NCBI RefSeq assembly: GCF_051245535.1 | Contig: NZ_CP195303.1 | Span: 124,001 to 188,000, forward strand | Reading direction: 5' to 3' | DNA: 64,000 bases | DNA from: Micavibrio aeruginosavorus_D | GTDB lineage: Bacteria > Pseudomonadota > Alphaproteobacteria > Micavibrionales > Micavibrionaceae | Shown: positions 34,142-43,128 of the stretch, one piece after another | Layout: each line of letters begins with the position of its first letter | Numbering within the stretch: the stretch's first letter is position 1 | The notes under the pieces: model-generated | The model's database searches: none | Seen by the model: the letters and a program-made list of their open reading frames with translations, nothing else | Told to the model about the DNA's origin: nothing | Translations under genes and position numbers: made by a program

Positions 34142-35011
34142 ATGAAAACACTGCATCCTGTCTCCCTGCCTCCCGGCCTGTATCTTGTTTCCACGCCCAT
34201 CGGTAATCTGCGCGATATGACGCTGCGGGCGCTGGATGTGTTGACCACGGTCGATACCATTATATGTGAAGACACGCGTGTGACGGCCAAGCTGTTACAG
34301 GCGCACGGTATTCCGAACAAGCCGCTGCTGGTTTTGAACGACCATAGCGAGAATAAAGGGCGGGCCGCGATCCTCAGCCGTCTGGCCAATGGGGAATCCA
34401 TGGCGCTGGTGTCCGATGCGGGCACGCCGCTGGTGTCTGACCCCGGTTATAAACTGGTCCGCGATGCACAGGATCTGGGCATCATGGTCACCAGCCTGCC
34501 GGGGGCGAATGCGCCGCTGACGGCGTTGCAATTGTCGGGCCTGCCTAGCGATGCGTTTTGCTTTATCGGCTTTCTGCCATCCAAATCAGTGGCGCGGAAA
34601 AAGGAATGGCAGCGCTGGGCCCACAGCCCCGCCACCTTGCTGGCCTTTGAAACCGCGCCGCGCCTGCTGGATTCCTTGATTGATATGCGCGATGTGCTGG
34701 GCGATCGTGACGCGGCGGTGGTGCGTGAAATCACCAAAATGTTCGAAGAATCCCGCCGTGGAAAAATTTCGGAACTGGTGGCGCATTACACGGCCGAGGG
34801 GCCGCCGAAGGGAGAAATTGTTCTGGTCGTATCCGGCGCGCCCGAAAATATTGAAATGGATGATGCCGCGATTGATGCCATGATCGCTTCTGCCTTGGAC
34901 AGTATGCGGGTGAAAGATGCCGCCGCTTTTGTATCGGAACAAACGGGCCGCCCGAAAAAGGAAATTTATGAACGCGCCTTGATTGTCTCTAAACAGGGCC
35001 GCGATGAATGA
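34142..35011 (+). CDS. rsmI: 16S rRNA (cytidine-1402-2'-O)-methyltransferase
   Basis: A 289-residue SAM methyltransferase of the tetrapyrrole-methylase fold that 2'-O-methylates C1402 of 16S rRNA. Seen: LVSTPIGNLRDMTLRAL, CEDTRVTAKLL, VSDAGTPLVSDPG (SAM-binding loop), LPGANAPLTAL and FIGFLPSK, all typical. Upstream frame runs through the MITE, so ATG 34142 after TATATAGAGG is the start. It overlaps yraN by four bases (ATGA). Confidence 0.95.
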   Translation: MKTLHPVSLPPGLYLVSTPIGNLRDMTLRALDVLTTVDTIICEDTRVTAKLLQAHGIPNKPLLVLNDHSENKGRAAILSRLANGESMALVSDAGTPLVSDPGYKLVRDAQDLGIMVTSLPGANAPLTALQLSGLPSDAFCFIGFLPSKSVARKKEWQRWAHSPATLLAFETAPRLLDSLIDMRDVLGDRDAAVVREITKMFEESRRGKISELVAHYTAEGPPKGEIVLVVSGAPENIEMDDAAIDAMIASALDSMRVKDAAAFVSEQTGRPKKEIYERALIVSKQGRDE

Positions 35012-35373
35012 CCCAATCGGAATCCAATCGTTATCGCCGAGGATTGAACGCCGAATTTTGGGCGGCGCTTTATCTGCGTGTCACGGGCTATCGCATTCTG
35101 GAACGGCGATGCCGCACCCCGGTCGGGGAAATTGATATTGTGGCCCGGCGTGGAAAAAACCTTGTGTTTGTTGAGGTTAAGACCCGGATGGACATGACCA
35201 CGGCGCTCGAATCCATCTCGTCGACGCAACGGGGGCGCATTGTGCGGGCCGCGCAATATTATATGGCCCGCTTGCGCAGCGAATTTGATCCGCGTTTTGA
35301 CGTGATTGCCATTGTTCCGCCGTTTTCCTTGCGGCATATTAGGAATGCTTGGGATCTGTCCGGCGCTCTCTAA
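35008..35373 (+). CDS. yraN: YraN family endonuclease-fold protein (UPF0102)
   Basis: A 121-residue UPF0102 protein: RGLNAEFWAALYL, then RRCRTPVGEIDIVARRG, VFVEVKTR. The GEIDxVxxxG...FVEVKxR pattern is a restriction-endonuclease-like nuclease core of unknown target. It overlaps the end of rsmI by four bases and precedes a BON-domain lipoprotein. Confidence 0.92.
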   Translation: MTQSESNRYRRGLNAEFWAALYLRVTGYRILERRCRTPVGEIDIVARRGKNLVFVEVKTRMDMTTALESISSTQRGRIVRAAQYYMARLRSEFDPRFDVIAIVPPFSLRHIRNAWDLSGAL

Positions 35374-35403
35374 CGTGTTTCTACTCTTATCGGGGTTCTT
35401 GCC

Positions 35404-36036
35404 ATGAAAATTTCCACTTCATCCGGTTTTGTTGCTTTGGCATGTGTTGCCGTATTGGCGCTGGGCGCTTGCACGCCGTTGGGTGTTGCGACCGGTGCCG
35501 GGGCCACGGTGGGTATTGCCGCCGCGGGTGAGGGTGGAATTAATGGGGCCGCGACGGACATCCGCATCCGTACCCAGATTAACGAAAGCTGGTTCCGTCA
35601 CGATGTGGACATGTTCCGCAAAGTCGGCCTGACCGTCGATCAGGGGCGCGTGTTGCTGACCGGGATCGTGCAAAACCCTGACCATCGTGTTGAGGCTGTG
35701 CGTCTGGTCTGGCAAGTCGATGGCGTGAAGCAGGTCATCAACGAAATCCGCGTGGATGAAGGCGCAGGCTTTGTCAGCTACGCCAACGATGCGTGGATTT
35801 CCACGAACATGCGCACATCAATGACGTTTGACAAAAATATCCTGTCCATCAACTATTCCATCGATACGGTGGATGGCACCGTTTACATCATGGGCGTCGC
35901 CCGGGATCAGGCGGAACTGGACCGCGTGATTGCGCTGGCCAAAAATATCCGTGGCGTGAAACAGGTTGTCAGCTATGCCAAAATGCTGGGCGAGCCGATC
36001 GTGTCGCAGGCGGATCAAAGCATTCCTCTGCAATAA
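35404..36036 (+). CDS. BON-domain lipoprotein (DolP/YraP-like)
   Basis: A 210-residue outer-membrane-type lipoprotein. The lipobox is LGACTP at about residues 20-25, then a Gly/Ala-rich segment, then two BON domains (residues ~50-115 and ~125-195) with the pattern GRVLLTGIVQNPDHRVEAVRLVWQVDGVKQV and GTVYIMGVARDQAELDRVIALAKNIRGVKQV (quoted in parts). DolP maintains the outer membrane near division sites and lies close to yraN in E. coli. DiaA, which lies between them there, is missing here. Confidence 0.85.
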   Translation: MKISTSSGFVALACVAVLALGACTPLGVATGAGATVGIAAAGEGGINGAATDIRIRTQINESWFRHDVDMFRKVGLTVDQGRVLLTGIVQNPDHRVEAVRLVWQVDGVKQVINEIRVDEGAGFVSYANDAWISTNMRTSMTFDKNILSINYSIDTVDGTVYIMGVARDQAELDRVIALAKNIRGVKQVVSYAKMLGEPIVSQADQSIPLQ

Positions 36037-36052
36037 GCCCAGGATATAACGC

Positions 36053-36931
36053 ATGAACCAATCCCCCATTTCCACCTTGCGCACGGACAATCCCGCCGAT
36101 GTTATGAATCATCTGCGCGGGCTGGGGGCTGTGCCGGATGGGGGCATTGAACTGGCGGGCACGGCGTTGTTGCTGGCCGCGCTGGACCAGCCGGGTATTA
36201 CGCTGGATCAATATGAAAGCCATCTGCGCCGTTTGTCCGATGATGTGCGTGAGCGTTTCGCGGCCTTGGTCGAAGCCGGGGCCGGTGATACGCCGGAAAC
36301 GAAAATCGCGGCCCTGAAACATATTATTTGCGATCAATACGGGTATGACGGGGACCGCGATCATTACGACGATCTGCAAAACGCCAGCCTGATCCGCACC
36401 ATCGATCGTCGCCGCGGTATGCCGATTACATTGGCCATTTTGTGCATCGAGGCAGGGCGCCGCATTGGGTGGAGCGTTCAGGGCCTCAATGTCCCCGGTC
36501 ATTTTGTATGCCGCATGGATGACGGCGCAACGCGTGTGATTTTTGATCCGTTCAACGGATGCAAAATTTTACAGGCTCCCGATCTGCGCCAATTGGTGAA
36601 ACAGACATTGGGGCCCAATGCGGAACTGTCCGCCGATTATTACAACCCGGCGGATAACCGCACGATTTTGGTGCGATTGCAAAACAACATCAAACTGCGC
36701 CGTATCGAAGCCGAAGATTACGAAGGGGCGTTGAACGCCGTTGAAGCAATGCGCGCGTTCGATCCGAACGAGGTGCGCTTGTTGCTGGATGCTGGTGTTT
36801 TGTATGCGCGGACGGGGCGGTTGAACGATGCCGTGTCTGTGTTGGAGGCCTATATTCCACGCGCGCCGAATCCGCAGGACCGTCAGGATGCGGAAATGTT
36901 GTTGTTTCAGGTGCGGGACATTTTGAACTGA
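36053..36931 (+). CDS. SirB1 family transglutaminase-like protein with TPR tail
   Basis: A 292-residue protein. The SirB1/transglutaminase-like core (residues ~70-200) has DHYDDLQNASLIRTIDRRRGMPITLAILCIEAGRR, then LNVPGHFVCR and IFDPFNG (quoted in parts). A TPR-like tail follows (ALNAVEAMRAFDPNEVRLLLDAGVLYARTGR). The Cys of AILCIEA and the His of PGHF could be the remaining catalytic dyad, but no activity is established for the family. It lies 16 bases after the BON lipoprotein gene. Confidence 0.85.
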   Translation: MNQSPISTLRTDNPADVMNHLRGLGAVPDGGIELAGTALLLAALDQPGITLDQYESHLRRLSDDVRERFAALVEAGAGDTPETKIAALKHIICDQYGYDGDRDHYDDLQNASLIRTIDRRRGMPITLAILCIEAGRRIGWSVQGLNVPGHFVCRMDDGATRVIFDPFNGCKILQAPDLRQLVKQTLGPNAELSADYYNPADNRTILVRLQNNIKLRRIEAEDYEGALNAVEAMRAFDPNEVRLLLDAGVLYARTGRLNDAVSVLEAYIPRAPNPQDRQDAEMLLFQVRDILN

Positions 36932-36984
36932 TTCGTTTTCATAATCATATGCTTATTGCGGGGTGCCCGCAAAGCGCCGCGTAC

Positions 36985-37013
36985 TTGCCTTAAAAATGTC
37001 CAGAATATGTTAT
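36985..37013 (+). promoter_or_regulatory. putative promoter for the pal-cpoB-tilS unit
   Basis: TTGCCT, a 17-base spacer, then TGTTAT within an AT-rich stretch, in the 214-base gap ahead of pal. Hexamers match the sigma-70 consensus only in part. Confidence 0.35.
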
Positions 37014-37145
37014 GTTATGAACCTGTTCGGCCCTTGCAAGTGCTTGAGGAACCGAATAGAAGATTCACTATTAGTTTCTCTGGGGGCGTGATTCTGCGTC
37101 TCTCAAACAACCTGAACCATTCATAAGAATTCAAGGAGTCGTCCC

Positions 37146-37667
37146 ATGTTCGTCCGTAATCTGCTGCTGGTGTCCGCTATGGGCCTGTCTCTCGCTGCTT
37201 GTTCTTCCAAGGATGATCAAGCTGAAGTTGGTGAAGTGCGCGTTGGCGCGAACGACACCATGACCCCCGGTGCGCTGGACGGTTCCTACCAAGATATGAA
37301 CGGCCCGATCCCGGGCACGCAACAAGATCTGGTTGTCAACATCGGCGACCGCGTCTTCTTCGGCTATGACCGTATCGATCTGACCCCGGAAGCACAAAAC
37401 CTGCTGAAAATGCAAGCTGACTGGATGGGCCGTTACCCGAACGTCAACGTTGTGATCGAAGGTCACGCGGACGAGCGCGGCACACGCGAATACAACTTGG
37501 CTCTGGGTGAGCGTCGTGCGAACTCGGTTAAAAACTACCTGACCGCCATGGGTGTTTCCCCGGCGCGTATCCGCACGGTCAGCTACGGTAAAGAACAACC
37601 GGCTGTTCTGGGTTCCACACCGGAAGGTTGGGCACAAAACCGTCGCGGCGTAACGGTTGTTGAATAA
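37146..37667 (+). CDS. pal: peptidoglycan-associated lipoprotein Pal
   Basis: A 173-residue outer-membrane lipoprotein of the Tol-Pal complex, which keeps the outer membrane attached during division. The lipobox LAACSS is at residues ~16-21. The OmpA-like domain is clear: RVFFGYDRIDLTPEA, VVIEGHADERGTREYNLALGERRA, then SYGKEQP (parts). It is followed by cpoB after 26 bases. TolQ, R, A, B are outside this window. Confidence 0.96.
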   Translation: MFVRNLLLVSAMGLSLAACSSKDDQAEVGEVRVGANDTMTPGALDGSYQDMNGPIPGTQQDLVVNIGDRVFFGYDRIDLTPEAQNLLKMQADWMGRYPNVNVVIEGHADERGTREYNLALGERRANSVKNYLTAMGVSPARIRTVSYGKEQPAVLGSTPEGWAQNRRGVTVVE

Positions 37668-37693
37668 GATCAGAACATAAGGAAGGAAAGCGC

Positions 37694-38671
37694 GTGATTA
37701 TCAGTCATTCCGGTCGTCCATCGATCCGTAAGACCGTTCTTTCCACCCTTCTTGTTACAGTGATGGCCGGCGCGGTTTTCGCGCCGGCTTTCGCGCAATC
37801 TGGGGGCGACACGCAAGCGCGCCTGACCCGGATGGAAAACGAAATCCAGACTTTGTCCCGCGCGATTTTCAAGGGCGAAACACCGCCGCCCGGTGCATTC
37901 GGCGCATCCGCCGATCAATCGGCGCAGGCCGAATTGCAATTGCGCCTGACGCAGATGGAAGAAGACCTCCGCGCCTTGACCGGCAAGGTTGAAGAACAGA
38001 ATTACCAGATGGAACGCCTGCGCGATGAAATGACGCAGTTGAAAAACGCGTCTTTGTCCGCGCCTGTGGCACCAACCCCGGCCCCGCGCAATGGCATGAT
38101 CGGTTATCCCGATCAACAGCCCACAACACCGGCCAGTGATATGGATGGCATGGTGGATGTGCCAGCGCAAAATAATGATTTCGCTGTGACCGACCCGAAT
38201 GCACCCGCGCCCATGAATGCACCGACATCCGGGCAACTGGGATCGGCGGTGACGGCCCCGACGGGGCAGGCCGTAACGGCGGGCACGCCCGCGGCCCTGT
38301 ACGAAGAATCCTTTGCCGCTGTGCGCAGCCGTGATTTTGCCAAGGCACGGGCGGGGTTTGAAAAATTCCTGAGCGAAAATCCGGATCATAATCTGGCCGC
38401 CAATGCGACCTATTGGTTGGGTGAAACCTATTACGCGCAGAATGATTACGAATCCGCCGCACGCGTTTTTGCCGAAGGCTTCCAAAAGTTCCCGAAGGGG
38501 GCCAAGGGACCAGATAATCTGTTGAAACTCGGCCTGTCTCTGGCTGGTTTGGGCAAGACGAAGGAAGCGTGCATCGCGCTGGGCCAATTGCGTAAGCAAT
38601 ACCCGTCCGGTGCCGTGCCTGTCCTGACGCAAGGCGATCAGGAAATGGCGAAGCTGCAATGCAATCCCTAA
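37694..38671 (+). CDS. cpoB: Tol-Pal system protein CpoB (YbgF)
   Basis: A 325-residue periplasmic protein coordinating PBP1B activity with Tol-Pal. Signal peptide (STLLVTVMAGAVFAPAFAQ), an N-terminal coiled coil (residues ~40-120, heptads with MENEIQTL and LTQMEEDLRALTGKVEEQ), a Pro/Ala-rich linker, and a C-terminal tandem TPR domain (YEESFAAVRSRDFAKARAGFEKFL, ATYWLGETYYAQNDYESAARVF; parts). Overlaps the start of tilS by 13 bases. Confidence 0.93.
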   Translation: MIISHSGRPSIRKTVLSTLLVTVMAGAVFAPAFAQSGGDTQARLTRMENEIQTLSRAIFKGETPPPGAFGASADQSAQAELQLRLTQMEEDLRALTGKVEEQNYQMERLRDEMTQLKNASLSAPVAPTPAPRNGMIGYPDQQPTTPASDMDGMVDVPAQNNDFAVTDPNAPAPMNAPTSGQLGSAVTAPTGQAVTAGTPAALYEESFAAVRSRDFAKARAGFEKFLSENPDHNLAANATYWLGETYYAQNDYESAARVFAEGFQKFPKGAKGPDNLLKLGLSLAGLGKTKEACIALGQLRKQYPSGAVPVLTQGDQEMAKLQCNP

Positions 38672-39699
38672 ACGTGCATGTGACTCCTGAAACACCGGAT
38701 TCATTCACGGCGTGGTTTGGGACTCTGCCTGTCGTTCGCAACAACATTCAATTCGATCATATTGCGATTGCGCTGTCCGGCGGACCGGACAGCATGGCGT
38801 TGCTGCATCTTCTTGCGCGGGTTTGCCAGCCGCAAACAATTATTCATGCCATCACGGTCGACCATGGCCTGCGTGCGAGTTCTGCGGATGAAGCGCAGCT
38901 TGTTGGGTCGTGGGTGTCTTCTCTGCACAATGTGCGCCATCATATCGTGCGCTGGGACGGTGAAAAACCGGACAGCGCTATCATGGAATCGGCGCGCGCC
39001 GCACGCTATCGCCTGCTGGAACAATTTTGCGGCACACGCGGCATTAAAAATTTATGGGTCGCCCATAACCGCACGGATCAGGCGGAAACGTTTTTGTTTC
39101 GTCTGGCGAAAGGCAGCGGGCTGGATGGGCTGGCCGCCATTCACGAACAAACATCATCGCCATCGGGGGCTGTGCAAATTCTGCGCCCCTTGCTGGATGT
39201 GGCCAAGGATGATTTGACCGCATGGTGCGTGGATCAAAATATTCCCTTCGTCACCGATCCATCCAACCAGAACACAGCCTTCGCCCGCATCCGTTTGCGC
39301 CAGAGCATGGATGTGCTGGCGGCGGAGGGTTTAAGCGAAAAACGTCTGGCGACCACCGCCCGCCGCATGGGCCGGGCCCGCGCGGCCTTGGACCATTTCA
39401 CGGATCAGGCCTGGGCGCAGGTGGTGACGGTTCAAAATGATGCCATCACGATGGATCTGCACGCGTTGGCCACATGGCCGGATGATATCCGCCTGCGCGT
39501 CATTCGCCGGGCCTGTGACCATGTGACAATGGACCGCGAAGGGTTCGGCCCACGTCTTGATCGTCTGGAGGAAATCGTCGATCAAATCTTTACCGATCAC
39601 GATTTCCGGGCGGCGACATTGGGCGGTGTTCTCCTGCGCCGTGCACCGGGTGGTGGCGATCGTCTGCGGATTGTGCGCGAAGGCGGAAAAACGTCCTAA
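38659..39699 (+). CDS. tilS: tRNA(Ile)-lysidine synthetase
   Basis: Adds lysine to C34 of tRNA-Ile(CAU), changing it to an AUA reader. The PP-loop motif SGGPDS is at residues 40-45. HHIVRWDGEKPDSAIMESARAARY, AHNRTDQAETFLFRL and RPLLDV follow in the expected order (parts). At 346 residues it lacks the longer C-terminal domain of E. coli TilS, as is common in short alphaproteobacterial forms. It overlaps the end of cpoB. Confidence 0.93.
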   Translation: MQSLNVHVTPETPDSFTAWFGTLPVVRNNIQFDHIAIALSGGPDSMALLHLLARVCQPQTIIHAITVDHGLRASSADEAQLVGSWVSSLHNVRHHIVRWDGEKPDSAIMESARAARYRLLEQFCGTRGIKNLWVAHNRTDQAETFLFRLAKGSGLDGLAAIHEQTSSPSGAVQILRPLLDVAKDDLTAWCVDQNIPFVTDPSNQNTAFARIRLRQSMDVLAAEGLSEKRLATTARRMGRARAALDHFTDQAWAQVVTVQNDAITMDLHALATWPDDIRLRVIRRACDHVTMDREGFGPRLDRLEEIVDQIFTDHDFRAATLGGVLLRRAPGGGDRLRIVREGGKTS

Positions 39700-39831
39700 A
39701 ACCAAGCGAATCTGCGCTTTTTGCACCCCCGCCACCGCTTGTTTGCTTGGACAAATGTGCTACATATCCTGTAGAGTTCGAAAGCGTGTAAAATCACGCA
39801 TTTTCAATAACGTAGAGGCGGAGCAATCACT

Positions 39832-41757
39832 GTGAACAATTTTGGCCGTAACCTGCTGTTCTGGTTGGCCGTTGGCGTAACGCTGGCGTTCCTGTTCAAT
39901 GTGTTTCAAGGCGGCAAGACCGCAGCCACGGGCGGCATCAGCGGTGACACGCTTGCCTACAGCGACTTCATGGCCGATGCGGGCGGTGGTCGTATTTCCG
40001 ATGTCACGATCAAGGGACAGGAAATCACCGGGCATTACAGCGCCGATGGCCGCGCGTTCCGCGTTCTGGTTCCGAACAATGAAAACGTGGTTGACCGTCT
40101 GGCCACCACGGGCGTTCGCATCACCGCCGAAAAAGATGACACCGGCAAAGTCAGCCTGATGGGCGTTTTGCTGTCCTGGTTCCCGATGCTGCTCCTGATC
40201 GGTGTGTGGATTTTCTTCATGCGCCAGATGCAGGGCAAAGGCGGCGGCGGTGCCATGGGCTTTGGTAAATCCCGCGCCCGTATGCTGACTGAAGCGCACG
40301 GCCGCATTACGTTTGATGACGTGGCCGGTATCGAAGAAGCCAAAACCGAACTGGAAGAAATTGTTGAGTTCCTGAAGGATCCGCAAAAATTCCAACGCCT
40401 CGGCGGTAAAATTCCGAAGGGCGCGTTGCTGGTCGGCCCCCCGGGTACGGGTAAAACCCTGATTGCGCGTGCGGTTGCGGGTGAAGCCAACGTGCCGTTC
40501 TTCACCATCTCCGGTTCTGACTTCGTTGAAATGTTCGTCGGTGTTGGTGCATCCCGTGTGCGCGACATGTTCGAACAGGCGAAGAAAAACGCCCCTTGCA
40601 TTATCTTCATTGACGAAATTGATGCGGTTGGTCGTCATCGTGGTGCCGGTCTGGGCGGCGGGAACGACGAACGCGAACAAACCCTCAACCAGTTGCTGGT
40701 TGAAATGGACGGGTTCGAAGCAAGCGAAGGTGTAATCCTGATCGCCGCCACCAACCGCCCCGACGTTCTGGACCCGGCGTTGCTGCGTCCGGGCCGTTTC
40801 GACCGTCAGGTTGTTGTGCCGCTGCCGGATGTGAATGGCCGTGACAAAATTCTCAGCGTTCACATGAAGAAAGTGCCGCTGGCGAAAAACGTTCAATCCA
40901 TGGTGATTGCACGCGGTACGCCGGGCTTCTCCGGTGCCGATCTCGCCAACCTGGTGAACGAGGCCGCGTTGCTGGCCGCGCGCCGTGGCAAACGCGTCGT
41001 CGGTATGGAAGAATTCGAAGACGCCAAGGACAAAGTGATGATGGGCACGGAACGTCGTTCCATGGCTATGTCCGACAAGGAAAAGAACCTGACCGCCTAT
41101 CACGAAGCCGGTCACGCCATTCTGGCCATCCACGAACCGGAATCCGATCCGATCCACAAGGCAACGATTATCCCGCGCGGTCGCGCGCTGGGTATGGTTA
41201 TGCGCCTGCCGGAAGGGGACCGCTTGTCCGTTGCGTATGACAAGTTGAAGGCCGATCTGGTCGTGGCCATGGGTGGCCGCGTGGCCGAAGAACTGATCTT
41301 CGGTAAAGAAAAAGTCACGACGGGCGCATCCAGCGATATTCGCTTTGCAACGGATATGGCACGCCGCATGGTCACCGAATGGGGATTCAACGAAAATCTC
41401 GGCCCGTTGCATTACGGCGCGAACCAGGAAGAAGTGTTCCTGGGCCACTCCGTTACGCAATCGAAAAACATGTCGGAAAACACCGCGTCGGTGATTGATA
41501 CCGAAGTGCGCCAGATCGTGGAAACCGCGTACAAACGCGCCCGCGTCATGCTGACCGAACATCTGGATCAATTGCACATTCTGGCGAAGGCTCTGCTGGA
41601 ATATGAAACGCTCAGCGGTGAAGAGATCAAGGCCGTCCTGCGCGGTGAAGTCATCATTCGTGACAATGGTCAGGATGAAAGCGATGATCGTCCGCACTCC
41701 TCCGTTCCGACGGGCGGCGACATTGATCTGGGCTCCATCAAGCCGCAAGGGGCATAG
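39832..41757 (+). CDS. ftsH: ATP-dependent zinc metalloprotease FtsH
   Basis: A 641-residue membrane-bound AAA protease that degrades unneeded or damaged membrane and cytosolic proteins. Two membrane helices lie at ~8-24 and ~112-131, Walker A GPPGTGKT at 202-209, Walker B FIDEIDAV at ~259, second-region SRH near RPGRFDRQ, and the zinc site HEAGH at 424-428. The start is a GTG, with GGCGGAG ahead. The tilS-ftsH adjacency and downstream glmM are conserved in alphaproteobacteria. Confidence 0.97.
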   Translation: MNNFGRNLLFWLAVGVTLAFLFNVFQGGKTAATGGISGDTLAYSDFMADAGGGRISDVTIKGQEITGHYSADGRAFRVLVPNNENVVDRLATTGVRITAEKDDTGKVSLMGVLLSWFPMLLLIGVWIFFMRQMQGKGGGGAMGFGKSRARMLTEAHGRITFDDVAGIEEAKTELEEIVEFLKDPQKFQRLGGKIPKGALLVGPPGTGKTLIARAVAGEANVPFFTISGSDFVEMFVGVGASRVRDMFEQAKKNAPCIIFIDEIDAVGRHRGAGLGGGNDEREQTLNQLLVEMDGFEASEGVILIAATNRPDVLDPALLRPGRFDRQVVVPLPDVNGRDKILSVHMKKVPLAKNVQSMVIARGTPGFSGADLANLVNEAALLAARRGKRVVGMEEFEDAKDKVMMGTERRSMAMSDKEKNLTAYHEAGHAILAIHEPESDPIHKATIIPRGRALGMVMRLPEGDRLSVAYDKLKADLVVAMGGRVAEELIFGKEKVTTGASSDIRFATDMARRMVTEWGFNENLGPLHYGANQEEVFLGHSVTQSKNMSENTASVIDTEVRQIVETAYKRARVMLTEHLDQLHILAKALLEYETLSGEEIKAVLRGEVIIRDNGQDESDDRPHSSVPTGGDIDLGSIKPQGA

Positions 41758-41763
41758 GTTAGA

Positions 41764-43125
41764 ATGGCCCGTAAATATTTCGGTACCGACGGTATCCGCG
41801 GTCGCGCCAACACGTTCCCGATGACCGCCGATATGGCGTTGAAGGTGGCCATGGCCGCCGCCGCGTCTATCCGCGCGGATCAAGGGGGCCTGCACCAAAA
41901 CCGCGCCATTATCGGCAAGGACACACGCCTGTCCGGCTATATGCTGGAGGAGGCGATGGCCGCCGGTTTCGTGGCGATGGGGATGGAGGTTATTCTGGTC
42001 GGCCCGATCCCGACGCCGGGTATTGCCATGCTCACGCGCTCTCTGCGCGCTGATGTCGGGGTGATGATTTCCGCATCCCACAATCCGTATGAAGATAACG
42101 GCATTAAATTGTTCGGTGCCGATGGCTACAAACTGCCCGATGCGCTGGAAGAGGCGATTGAAGCGCGGATCGACACGCCCGACCTGTCCGCCGAACTGGC
42201 CCCCGCCGACCGCATTGGCAAGGCCAGCCGTCTGGAAGATGCGCCGGGCCGCTACATCGAATTTATCAAAAGCAGCTTCCCCAAGGGCATGAGCCTTGAA
42301 GGCCTGAAAATCGTTGTCGATTGCGCCAACGGGGCCGCTTATAAAATCGCGCCGCAAGTTCTGTGGGAACTGGAAGCAGAAGTCATCGCCATGGGCGTTG
42401 CCCCGAATGGCCGCAACATCAATGACAAATGCGGCGCCACCGCCACGCAAGCGTTGCAGGACCGCGTTGTCGCAGAGAAAGCCGATATCGGTATCGCGCT
42501 CGATGGTGATGCCGACCGCATCATCATGGTGGATGAACGTGGCAACCGTGTCGATGGCGACCAATTGATGGCGCTGCTCGCCCGGTCGGGTCAGGCCAAT
42601 GGAACCTTGCGCGGCAACGGCGTTGTCGCCACCGTCATGTCCAATCTGGGGCTGGAACGCTATTTGAAAACGCTGGGCATGGAATTGATCCGCACGCCGG
42701 TGGGTGATCGCCATGTGGTCGAACGCATGCGGGCCGATGGATATAATCTGGGCGGGGAACAATCCGGCCATATTATCATGTCCGATTTCGGCACGACGGG
42801 GGATGGGTTGCTGGCGGGCCTGCAAATTCTGGCCGCGCTGAAACAACAAAGCTTCCCGGCCTCAACCGCGCTGAACATCTTTACGCCCGTGCCGCAGATT
42901 CTGAAGAATGTCCGTTTCCAAAAGGGGCACAAGCCGCTGGACCACGACGCGGTGAAGGCCGCGATTGAAAAGGCCGAAGCCAAGCTGGTGAAAGAAGGCC
43001 GCTTGCTGGTTCGCGCGTCCGGCACAGAACCGCTGATCCGCGTGATGGCCGAGGGCGATGATCAATCGCTGGTCGAAACCGTCGTCAATGATCTGTGCGG
43101 TGTGATTGAAAGCGTCGCGGTTTAA
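41764..43125 (+). CDS. glmM: phosphoglucosamine mutase
   Basis: Converts glucosamine-6-phosphate to glucosamine-1-phosphate for UDP-GlcNAc. 453 residues. Phospho-Ser S105 in SASHNPYEDNG, metal loop DGDADR, sugar-binding loop GGEQSGHI, and phosphate-binding loop RASGTEPLIRVM are all present. It starts 6 bases after ftsH and ends 3 bases before the stop of a convergent gene. Confidence 0.96.
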   Translation: MARKYFGTDGIRGRANTFPMTADMALKVAMAAAASIRADQGGLHQNRAIIGKDTRLSGYMLEEAMAAGFVAMGMEVILVGPIPTPGIAMLTRSLRADVGVMISASHNPYEDNGIKLFGADGYKLPDALEEAIEARIDTPDLSAELAPADRIGKASRLEDAPGRYIEFIKSSFPKGMSLEGLKIVVDCANGAAYKIAPQVLWELEAEVIAMGVAPNGRNINDKCGATATQALQDRVVAEKADIGIALDGDADRIIMVDERGNRVDGDQLMALLARSGQANGTLRGNGVVATVMSNLGLERYLKTLGMELIRTPVGDRHVVERMRADGYNLGGEQSGHIIMSDFGTTGDGLLAGLQILAALKQQSFPASTALNIFTPVPQILKNVRFQKGHKPLDHDAVKAAIEKAEAKLVKEGRLLVRASGTEPLIRVMAEGDDQSLVETVVNDLCGVIESVAV

Positions 43126-43128
43126 ACT

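Noticed and set aside
39760..42849. 1029-codon open frame on the minus strand opposite ftsH and glmM
   Set aside because: FtsH and GlmM are certain from their motifs; the antisense frame is a product of their codon use. Its translation is His/Arg/Gln-rich with no recognisable domain.
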